DNA of 20,854 nucleotides from JBJENW01 sp051880395 (GTDB lineage Bacteria; Bacillota; Clostridia; Lachnospirales; Lachnospiraceae). The translations under genes were made by a program, and so were the position numbers. Location: assembly GCA_051880395.1 (NCBI GenBank), contig JBJENW010000069.1, positions 1-20,854 of the forward strand. The letters run 5' to 3'. Of this stretch, positions 1-5,917 are shown piece by piece. Positions within the stretch are counted from its first letter, which is position 1; the number at the start of each line of letters is the position of its first letter. The notes under the pieces were generated by a model that worked only from the letters and a program-made list of their open reading frames with translations, was not told where the DNA came from and made no database searches.

Positions 1-112
1 TCAAGCATCGCAAGTTTTCCCACCCGAACTCGACTTCATTTCTGTCTAGCCACTTCCCTGCCAGCAGCCCCGCCCCTTGTGTACCCCCGCCAAATGCCGG
101 AAACGTCCGCAT
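1..112 (-). CDS. Possible 5' end of a leftward gene, product unknown, cut by window edge
   Basis: On the minus strand an ATG at 112 opens a frame that stays open for 37 codons to the left edge (begins MRTFPAFGGGTQGAG and includes WLDRNEVEFGWENL). A GGGAG ribosome-binding-like sequence lies about 8 bases before this ATG. I recognise no family. The stretch is clearly more GC-rich than the rest of the window and uses CGG/CGA arginine codons, which are uncommon next door. A second minus-strand frame (176 to 36, 46 codons) overlaps it but has no ribosome binding site. It may be a real divergent gene, a decayed fragment, or chance; the evidence is thin. Confidence 0.2.
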   Translation of the reverse strand, partial: MRTFPAFGGGTQGAGLLAGKWLDRNEVEFGWENLRCL

Positions 113-274
113 AGGAAATCTCCCGGTTGAGATATTTTTCGTCAAACTCCCCAAAAAGTAGTGGAGTCAGTAACATAGGGGTTTGCTCGACAAATCAGAA
201 TTGGCTTAAATAAAATTGTAGAAATGACGAAAAATAAAATAGATGAGGAAATAGCATATGGTAGGAGGGAGCAG

Positions 275-1264
275 ATGGCAACGAGATTTGCAACAATTGG
301 AACAAATGTGATTACGAAAAATTTTTTACAGGCAGGAAAAGGATGCGATGGATTTGAAGTGGGCGCAATCTATTCCAGGGAAAAATACCGTGCAGAGGAG
401 CTGGCGGTTTTGAGCGGATTTGCGCAGGCAAAAGCCTGCGATTCGTTAGAGGGGTTGAAAGAGAATGAGGATGTGGATGCGGTATATGTGGCGAGCCCCA
501 CGTTTTTACATGCCAGTCAGTCAATAGAGATGCTGCGGGCGGGAAAACATGTGTTTTGTGAAAAGCCGGCGGCTTCAAATTATGCAGAATGGGATCAGAT
601 GCAAAAAGAGGCTAAAAAAGCAGGAAAGGTTTTGATGGAGGCGATGCGCCCGCTTTTTACACCGGGATTTCATGTGATTCAGGAAAATATGCAAAAAGTG
701 GGAAGAGTTCGGAAATGTTTTTTGCAGTATTGTCAATATTCGTCCCGTTATGATAGATTTAAAAATGGAATCATTGAAAATGCGTTTCGCCCGGAATTGT
801 CAAACGGATCTTTGATGGATATCGGAATCTATTGTGTTGAAGTGATGGTGGCGCTGTTTGGAACACCGGAAAAAATTCTGGCATCTTCTGTGATGTTGCC
901 AGACAGTATTGACGGGGAAGGAAGTGCGATCGCGCAGTATGCGGATATGCAGGTGATCCTGTCGTATTCAAAGATTGCAGATTCTAAAACTTACGGAGAG
1001 ATTCAAGGAGAAGAAGGAACTATTTACTGGAAGGATATGGGAGCACCGAAACAGGTGCGTTTCTGCCCGAGGAAGGGAGAAGAAGAACTTCTTTATGAAC
1101 AAGAAGAACGGATGAATATGGAATATGAGATTGAAAAATATATGAACCTGCTCTTTGATTCTAATTTGGTAGAATCTTATAATTGGATTACAGGTGAAAG
1201 CTTGAAGATCACAGATGAGATTCGCAGACAGAGTGGAATTTGTTTCCCGGCCGATCATATATAA
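275..1264 (+). CDS. Gfo/Idh/MocA family NAD(P)-dependent oxidoreductase
   Basis: Family members oxidise or reduce sugars, inositols or related polyols with a nicotinamide cofactor in the cytosol; the substrate here cannot be told. The protein is 329 residues, normal for the family. Its N-terminus (FATIGTNVITKNFL) is the Rossmann beta-alpha-beta start, with the glycine motif looser than usual. The family hallmark GKHVFCEKP is at about residues 90-98, with the Glu-Lys-Pro of the cofactor/active site. The C-terminal domain carries a DIGIYCVEV segment matching the conserved DIG-x-(H/Y) region. I chose the ATG at 275 because a strong AGGAGGGAG lies just before it; an in-frame ATG at 224 would add 17 residues and has no ribosome binding site. 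The gene is monocistronic as far as I can see. It has its own stop 258 bases before the PTS operon, and no terminator is evident after it. Confidence 0.85.
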   Translation: MATRFATIGTNVITKNFLQAGKGCDGFEVGAIYSREKYRAEELAVLSGFAQAKACDSLEGLKENEDVDAVYVASPTFLHASQSIEMLRAGKHVFCEKPAASNYAEWDQMQKEAKKAGKVLMEAMRPLFTPGFHVIQENMQKVGRVRKCFLQYCQYSSRYDRFKNGIIENAFRPELSNGSLMDIGIYCVEVMVALFGTPEKILASSVMLPDSIDGEGSAIAQYADMQVILSYSKIADSKTYGEIQGEEGTIYWKDMGAPKQVRFCPRKGEEELLYEQEERMNMEYEIEKYMNLLFDSNLVESYNWITGESLKITDEIRRQSGICFPADHI

Positions 1265-1372
1265 GAAGTGGAAAAATCTGCAAAAATGAGTGCAAAAACA
1301 CGACGAAACAAACGGATCACACATGAAAAATATGGGAAAATGACGAATAAAAAGAATATAATAAAAAAATAC

Positions 1373-1401
1373 TAGACAAAATATACAAATAGTGTTATGA
1401 T
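1373..1401 (+). promoter_or_regulatory. Promoter of the PTS operon (extended -10)
   Basis: TAGACA (1373-1378) and TATGAT (1396-1401) are separated by exactly 17 bases. TG at 1393-1394 sits one base before the -10, making an extended -10 sigma-A promoter. Transcription would start near 1408, just before the RAT element. The surrounding 1300-1410 stretch is very AT-rich. Confidence 0.8.
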
Positions 1402-1412
1402 GAAAAAGTAAA

Positions 1413-1442
1413 CGGTATGTAACTGTTCGGCAGGCATTCACC
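1413..1442 (+). promoter_or_regulatory. Ribonucleic antiterminator (RAT) for a BglG/LicT/GlcT-type protein
   Basis: The RNA folds as in known RATs: GGT (1414-1416) with ACC (1440-1442), TGT (1418-1420) with GCA (1434-1436), and CTG (1423-1425) with CAG (1431-1433). The loop is TTCGG and the asymmetric bulges are A, AA and TTC. The order GG..TGT.ACTG...CAGGCA...ACC is the recognised RAT layout for PRD antiterminators. It overlaps the 5' arm of the terminator by 14 bases (1429-1442), so the two folds exclude each other. A matching antiterminator gene is encoded at 4744-5619 in the same operon. Confidence 0.82.
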
Positions 1443-1491
1443 TATATAGAAACGAAATAGTTTTTTATATAGGGGATGTCTGTCGTTTTTT
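1429..1491 (+). terminator. Leader terminator (attenuator) of the PTS operon
   Basis: The outer stem pairs 1429-1437 with 1476-1484 (9 pairs, two of them G-U). The inner stem pairs CCTATATA (1441-1448) with TATATAGG (1466-1473). A run of six T follows at 1486-1491. It lies between the promoter and the first structural gene, so transcription should stop here unless the RAT is stabilised. Confidence 0.82.
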
Positions 1492-1522
1492 ATTCCGTTA
1501 GAAAAAAAGAGGAGGGAGAACT

Positions 1523-2515
1523 ATGGTAGGTATCGTAATCGCATCGCATGGCGGATTTGCAAAAGGCATTTTACAATCCTCACAGATGATCTTTGGGGAA
1601 CAGCCGGATGTTGCCGCCGTGACACTTCAGCCGGATCAGGGTCCGGATGATATCAGAAAACAGATGGAAGACGCGATCGCGGGATTTGAAAGTCCGGATG
1701 AAGTGCTTTTTTTGGCAGACCTCTGGGGAGGAACGCCGTTCAATCAGGCAAACAATCTCGTTTCCACCCATGAAAAGTGGGCGATCGTGGCAGGCATGAA
1801 TCTGCCGATGTTATTACAGGCATTCGATGTCCGTACCACAGAAGAGACAGCACACGAGGTCGCAAGACAGATCGTGGAAGAAGCAAAAGAGGGGGTCCGG
1901 ATCTATCCGGAAAGCTTAGAACCGAAAAAAGAGGAAAAAGCGGAACCAGTACAGGCAAAAGGTGGACAGGCATTACCACCGGGAACCGTTGTCGGAGACG
2001 GAAAGATCAAATACGTGTTAGCTCGTGTGGATTCTCGTTTATTACATGGACAGGTGGCAACTTCCTGGACGAAAAAGACGAATCCGAATCGAATCATTGT
2101 CGTATCGGATGCCGTTGCACACGATGATCTTAGAAAGAAACTGATCACCGAAGCGGCACCTCCGGGTGTCAAAGCAAATGTCATTCCGATTCAAAAAATG
2201 ATCGAAGTGGCAAAAGATCCACGTTTTGGAAATACAAAAGCGCTTTTATTATTTGAAACACCGCAGGATGTCCTAAAGGCAGTGGAAGGCGGCGTGGAAA
2301 TCGAAGAATTAAACATCGGTTCGATGGCACATTCCGTTGGAAAAGTAGTGGTCAACAAAGCCATTGCCATGGATGAAAAGGATGTCGAAACATTTGAAAA
2401 ATTAAAAGCAAAAGGAATCAAATTTGATATTCGAAAAGTTCCGGCTGATTCGAAAGAGCACATTGACAATCTTTTGAAAAAGGCGAGAGAAGAACTTAAG
2501 AATGCGAAAAAATAA
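1523..2515 (+). CDS. manX: PTS mannose-family EIIAB component
   Basis: Cytosolic phosphotransfer protein that takes phosphate from HPr and hands it to the sugar during uptake through EIIC/EIID. The 330 residues hold an N-terminal EIIA domain (about 1-130) with the phosphorylated histidine H9 in IASHGGFA and the conserved LWGGTPFNQA segment at 67-76. A charged, proline-containing linker (about 131-158) joins it to the EIIB domain (about 160-330). The EIIB phosphorylation site is H175 in RVDSRLLHGQV. A GAGGAGGG ribosome binding site precedes the ATG at the right spacing. It is the first gene after the RAT/terminator leader and 14 bases before the EIIC gene. The family carries glucose, mannose, fructose, amino sugars and others; the true sugar is not readable from sequence. 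Confidence 0.93.
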   Translation: MVGIVIASHGGFAKGILQSSQMIFGEQPDVAAVTLQPDQGPDDIRKQMEDAIAGFESPDEVLFLADLWGGTPFNQANNLVSTHEKWAIVAGMNLPMLLQAFDVRTTEETAHEVARQIVEEAKEGVRIYPESLEPKKEEKAEPVQAKGGQALPPGTVVGDGKIKYVLARVDSRLLHGQVATSWTKKTNPNRIIVVSDAVAHDDLRKKLITEAAPPGVKANVIPIQKMIEVAKDPRFGNTKALLLFETPQDVLKAVEGGVEIEELNIGSMAHSVGKVVVNKAIAMDEKDVETFEKLKAKGIKFDIRKVPADSKEHIDNLLKKAREELKNAKK

Positions 2516-2529
2516 AAGGAGGAGTCAGT

Positions 2530-3339
2530 ATGGATTTAAACATCGTATCGATTATTTTGATCCTTGTGATCGCGATGTTAGCAGGCATGGGAAGTGTGCT
2601 TGATGAATTCCAGTTTCATCAGCCGCTTGTGGCCTGCACATTGATCGGTCTTGTTACCGGACAGTTAGAAGCCGGGATTGTTTTGGGAGGTACTTTGCAG
2701 ATGATCGCCATGGGCTGGGCGAACATTGGAGCTGCAATCGCACCAGATGCGGCACTCGCATCAGTTGCATCAGCCATTATTCTGGTATTGAGCGGAAAAG
2801 GAACCGATGGTGTAACTTCTGCGATTGCCATTGCGATTCCACTGGCAATCGCAGGATTATTCCTGACTATGATCGTTCGTACTCTTTCTGTAATCTGCGT
2901 ACATCAGATGGATGCAGCAGCAGAAAAGGTAAACTTTAAAGGTGTGCAGGCTTGGCAGATGATCGCTATTTTATTACAGGGACTGCGCGTGGCAATTCCG
3001 GCAGGCGCCCTGTTATTTATTCCGGCAAAAACCGTACAGGATGCACTGGCGTCTATGCCGGCATGGCTGACAGACGGTATGGCAATCGGTGGAGGCATGG
3101 TAGTAGCTGTTGGATATGCGATGGTCATCAATATGATGGCAACCAAAGAAGTATGGCCGTTTTTTGCCATCGGTTTCTGTGTGGCTGCCGTTTCAAACCT
3201 GACCTTGATCGCACTTGGTGTTATCGGCGTTTCGTTCGCATTGATCTATTTGAAACTTTCGGATAGTGGAAAATCTTCCGGAGGCGGAAATAATAATATC
3301 GGAGATCCGCTCGATGATATTCTAAATGATTATGAATAA
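2530..3339 (+). CDS. manY: PTS mannose-family EIIC membrane component
   Basis: Integral membrane subunit forming the sugar path together with EIID. The 269-residue protein is almost wholly hydrophobic, with repeated alanine/isoleucine-rich membrane segments. It contains the family-typical early stretch DEFQFHQPLVACTLIGLVTGQ (about residues 25-45), then GIVLGGTLQMIAMGWANIGAA. The hydrophilic C-terminal tail is rich in Gly, Asn and Asp. An AAAGGAGGAG ribosome binding site sits just before the start. It lies between EIIAB and EIID, as in mannose-family operons generally. Confidence 0.93.
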   Translation: MDLNIVSIILILVIAMLAGMGSVLDEFQFHQPLVACTLIGLVTGQLEAGIVLGGTLQMIAMGWANIGAAIAPDAALASVASAIILVLSGKGTDGVTSAIAIAIPLAIAGLFLTMIVRTLSVICVHQMDAAAEKVNFKGVQAWQMIAILLQGLRVAIPAGALLFIPAKTVQDALASMPAWLTDGMAIGGGMVVAVGYAMVINMMATKEVWPFFAIGFCVAAVSNLTLIALGVIGVSFALIYLKLSDSGKSSGGGNNNIGDPLDDILNDYE

Positions 3340-3352
3340 GGGGGAAGGAAGT

Positions 3353-4264
3353 ATGGCTGAAAAAGTACAGTTAAGTAAAAAAGATCGATTATCCGTCGCA
3401 TGGCGTTCAACTTTCCTTCAAGGATCCTGGAACTATGAACGTATGCAAAACGGAGGCTGGGTCTATGCGATGATCCCGGCGATCAAAAAATTATATCACA
3501 CAGATGAAGACCGCAAAGCGGCATTAAAACGGCATTTGGAGTTTTTCAATACCCATCCGTATGTGGCATCTCCGATCGTAGGTGTTACCCTTGCGTTGGA
3601 GGAAGAACGTGCCAATGGTTCGAATGTGGACGATGCGGCTATTCAGGGTGTAAAGATCGGTATGATGGGACCACTCGCAGGAGTCGGTGACCCGGTATTC
3701 TGGTTTACCCTCCGTCCGATCTTAGGCGCATTGGGAGCATCCCTTGCCATGACGGGAAATATCCTCGGACCGATTTTATTTTTTGTTTTGTGGAACGTTG
3801 CACGTTGGGCATTCATGTGGTATACACAGGAACTCGGCTACCGTGCCGGTGTAAAGATTACGGATGACCTTTCCGGCGGTCTGCTTCAAAAAATCACAAA
3901 AGGTGCATCGATTCTTGGTATGTTCATTTTGGGAGCCTTGATACAGAGGTGGGTAAATATTACATTTACACCAGTTGTATCGAGTGTCAAGCTGGATAAA
4001 GGTGCCTACATCGACTGGGCTTCTCTTCCGTCAGGTGCCGAAGGAATCAAAGAGGCACTGACACAGTATAGCAACGGCCTTGCACTTTCCGATGTGAAAG
4101 TGACGACGCTGCAGGGCAATTTGGATTCCTTGATTCCGGGACTGATGCCGTTACTTTTAACACTGCTGTGTATGTGGTTGTTAAAGAAAAATGTATCTCC
4201 GATCGTGATCATCATCGGATTGTTCATTGTCGGTATTTTAGGACATGTCATCGGATTGTTATAA
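3353..4264 (+). CDS. manZ: PTS mannose-family EIID membrane component
   Basis: Partner of EIIC in the membrane permease complex. The family-typical N-terminus is clear: WRSTFLQGSWNYERMQNGGW (about residues 17-36), then AMIPAIKKLY and the FFNTHPYVASPIVG stretch. The middle holds GPLAGVGDPVFWFTLRPI, and hydrophobic segments cluster in the second half, including a C-terminal membrane helix ending GHVIGLL. I chose the ATG at 3353 (303 residues) because AAGGGGGAAGG lies directly before it. An in-frame ATG at 3326 overlaps the end of the EIIC gene and has no good ribosome binding site. The order C-D and the 13-base gap fit co-translation. Confidence 0.92.
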   Translation: MAEKVQLSKKDRLSVAWRSTFLQGSWNYERMQNGGWVYAMIPAIKKLYHTDEDRKAALKRHLEFFNTHPYVASPIVGVTLALEEERANGSNVDDAAIQGVKIGMMGPLAGVGDPVFWFTLRPILGALGASLAMTGNILGPILFFVLWNVARWAFMWYTQELGYRAGVKITDDLSGGLLQKITKGASILGMFILGALIQRWVNITFTPVVSSVKLDKGAYIDWASLPSGAEGIKEALTQYSNGLALSDVKVTTLQGNLDSLIPGLMPLLLTLLCMWLLKKNVSPIVIIIGLFIVGILGHVIGLL

Positions 4265-4291
4265 GCAGAATAGATAGAATGGAGAATGGAT

Positions 4292-4672
4292 ATGGCTCAA
4301 TCAATCAATCGGGAAGTAGATCTTGTGATGAATGGTGTTTCTTTTCATGGGCTTGACAACTATGGAAAGATCATGGTGGGAGACGCGGGTTTTGAATTTT
4401 ATAATGATAATAATGTAGAGGATTACATTCAGATTCCGTGGACAGAGGTGGATTACATCATTGCATCGGTAGTCGGACATGGAAAAAAGATTCCGCGTTT
4501 TGCAGTTCAGACGAAGAAAAATGGAACGTATTCCTTTTCTGCAAGAGAGCCGAAAAAACTTTTAGCAGAGATCCGAAAGAATGGATATGTACCGTCGGAT
4601 CATCTGGTACGCTCTCTCACACTGGTTCAGGTGATCAAAAAAAGAATGCATGCGGCTTTTTCGAAAGTCTAG
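4292..4672 (+). CDS. manO: ManO, DUF956 family protein of the mannose PTS operon
   Basis: A 126-residue soluble protein recognised as the DUF956/ManO family. Its genes follow EIID in many mannose-family PTS operons, and members are described as modulators of the operon or of the transporter; the biochemical role is not settled. Characteristic stretches are REVDLVMNGVSFHGLDNYGK near the N-terminus and QIPWTEVDYI in the middle, followed by RFAVQTKKNGTYSFSARE. There is no signal peptide or membrane segment. I use the ATG at 4292, 7 bases after GGAG; the in-frame ATG at 4286 is too close to that GGAG. The gene lies 27 bases after the EIID gene. Confidence 0.85.
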   Translation: MAQSINREVDLVMNGVSFHGLDNYGKIMVGDAGFEFYNDNNVEDYIQIPWTEVDYIIASVVGHGKKIPRFAVQTKKNGTYSFSAREPKKLLAEIRKNGYVPSDHLVRSLTLVQVIKKRMHAAFSKV

Positions 4673-4682
4673 TGGATTTTCT

Positions 4683-4731
4683 CCGTCAAATGGGTTACAA
4701 TAAAGACAAGATGAAAAATACGGTTTGACGG
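4683..4731 (+). repeat. Inverted repeat CCGTCAAA / TTTGACGG before the antiterminator gene
   Basis: CCGTCAAA (4683-4690) is perfectly complementary to TTTGACGG (4724-4731), with 33 bases between. The right arm runs straight into the GGGGGGAAG ribosome binding site of the next gene, so pairing could affect its translation. A TACAAT (4696-4701) between the arms could be a weak internal -10, but no good -35 accompanies it. Confidence 0.45.
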
Positions 4732-4743
4732 GGGGAAGACCAG

Positions 4744-5619
4744 ATGTATCAGATTACGAAAGTATTGAATCACAATGCGGTTCTTGCAGTCTCGGACAGG
4801 AGCAGAAAAGAACGGCTGATCATGGGAAAAGGGGTAGGCTTTGGAAGAAAAAAAGATGACCAGATCGAAAAACAAAAAGACTGGAATAGTTATGCGCTTA
4901 CGAAAGAACAGATGGATTCTACGGAGGGTGCCAGTGAGATGGTAGAGGCCATTGATCCGGTGTATTTTGAAATTTCGGATCGGATTCTTGACCGTGCGAG
5001 CGAAGAATTTGGACCGATCGACCGGAGTGTGTTGTTTCCACTTGCAGAGCATATGGCTTATGCGACAAAGCGGATAAAAAATGGGGAGGAGATTCAAAAT
5101 CCTCTGACACAGGATATCCGCCTGCTTCTATATAAAGAATTCAAGGTGGCATCTGTGGCGGCAGAGCTGCTTCAAAAGGCGAAACAGGTCACAATCAGCG
5201 AGGATGAGATCGGCTTCATTGCGCTGCATGTGCACTCTGCCATTGAAAATGGAACAGACACCAAAGTCATGGAGATCGCTCGAACGGTACGCACATGTAT
5301 CACATTGATCGAGCAGGATACGAATCGTCAGATCGACACGCTGACGGTCTCGTATAATTTATTGATGAACCATATCAAATATATGGTTGCGCGTGCATTG
5401 AATCACGAGGACTTGAAATTCGACATGAATCATTTTATACAGCAAAATATGCCGAAAGCCTTTCAGACTGCCAAAACAGTCTGGGAATATCTGGAAAAAC
5501 AACTCGGCATGCCGCTGCATGAAAATGAGATCGGATATCTCGCGATTCACATTGCGCGTGTATATGAACAGGATGAAACAGGAACAAATAAAAAAGAGAA
5601 AATAGAGAAAGGAGAATGA
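4744..5619 (+). CDS. BglG/LicT/GlcT-type transcription antiterminator with two PRDs
   Basis: RNA-binding regulator that stabilises a RAT hairpin and prevents a leader terminator from forming. Residues 1-55 are the CAT RNA-binding domain (MYQITKVLNHNAVLAV, then IMGKGVGFGRKKDD). PRD1 covers about 65-170 and PRD2 about 175-280. The regulatory histidines are all present: H103 (AEHMAY) and H162 (IALHVHSAI) in PRD1, H210 (LLMNHIKYM) and H269 (YLAIHIARV) in PRD2. Their spacing is essentially that of LicT. EI/HPr and EII proteins phosphorylate such histidines. The gene sits inside the operon whose leader carries a matching RAT (1413-1442), so it probably controls its own operon. Whether it belongs with LicT (activated through HPr) or GlcT (inhibited by EII) cannot be told by eye. 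Its stop overlaps an ATGA just before ptsH. Confidence 0.92.
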   Translation: MYQITKVLNHNAVLAVSDRSRKERLIMGKGVGFGRKKDDQIEKQKDWNSYALTKEQMDSTEGASEMVEAIDPVYFEISDRILDRASEEFGPIDRSVLFPLAEHMAYATKRIKNGEEIQNPLTQDIRLLLYKEFKVASVAAELLQKAKQVTISEDEIGFIALHVHSAIENGTDTKVMEIARTVRTCITLIEQDTNRQIDTLTVSYNLLMNHIKYMVARALNHEDLKFDMNHFIQQNMPKAFQTAKTVWEYLEKQLGMPLHENEIGYLAIHIARVYEQDETGTNKKEKIEKGE

Positions 5620-5621
5620 CT

Positions 5622-5882
5622 ATGAAAGAATTTCAGTACACAATCACAGATGAGGTAGGCATTCACGCAAGACCGGCAGGACTTCTTGCAAAAAAGGCGA
5701 AAGAATTTGGCGATAAGATCACCATTACGACAAGCGCCGGGAAAAGCGCAGAGGCAACAAAACTCATGGCATTGATGGGACTGGGTGTGAAACAGGGTGA
5801 CACAGTGACAGTGACGGTAGAAGGCGCAGGCGAAGATGCGACCGCAGATGCGATGGAGCAGTTTTTCAAAGAGAATTTGTAA
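5622..5882 (+). CDS. ptsH: HPr phosphocarrier protein
   Basis: Small cytosolic carrier moving phosphate from Enzyme I to EIIA domains. The 86-residue protein has the phosphorylated H15 in GIHARPAG. The usual regulatory-serine helix, which in Bacillus HPr reads LKSIMGVMSLG, reads here as ATKLMALMGLG. The residue at the Ser46 place is therefore K47, or T46 if aligned without a gap, and there is no serine. I start at 5622, seven bases after AAAGGAG; the in-frame ATG at 5616 is too close to that site. The start lies three bases after the antiterminator stop, so the two are probably translationally coupled. Confidence 0.95.
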   Translation: MKEFQYTITDEVGIHARPAGLLAKKAKEFGDKITITTSAGKSAEATKLMALMGLGVKQGDTVTVTVEGAGEDATADAMEQFFKENL

Positions 5883-5885
5883 GTA

Positions 5886-5901
5886 GAAGGAAACGTCCTT
5901 C
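5886..5901 (+). promoter_or_regulatory. Small hairpin between ptsH and ptsI
   Basis: GAAGGA (5886-5891) and TCCTTC (5896-5901) form a perfect six-pair stem with an AACG tetraloop, just after the ptsH stop. There is no T run, so it is not a terminator. It could protect the upstream mRNA or help set HPr above EI. Confidence 0.4.
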
Positions 5902-5917
5902 AGAATGGGAGCCGCGT

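Noticed and set aside
968..1441. A 157-codon minus-strand frame opposite the oxidoreductase end and the PTS leader
   Set aside because: It is Phe/Ile/Cys-rich nonsense caused by AT-rich antisense; it would run through the promoter and RAT element and has no ribosome binding site.
1777..2127. A 116-codon plus-strand frame inside the EIIAB gene
   Set aside because: It lies wholly inside a confidently identified gene in another frame, is Arg/Gly-rich as shadow frames are, and has no family resemblance.
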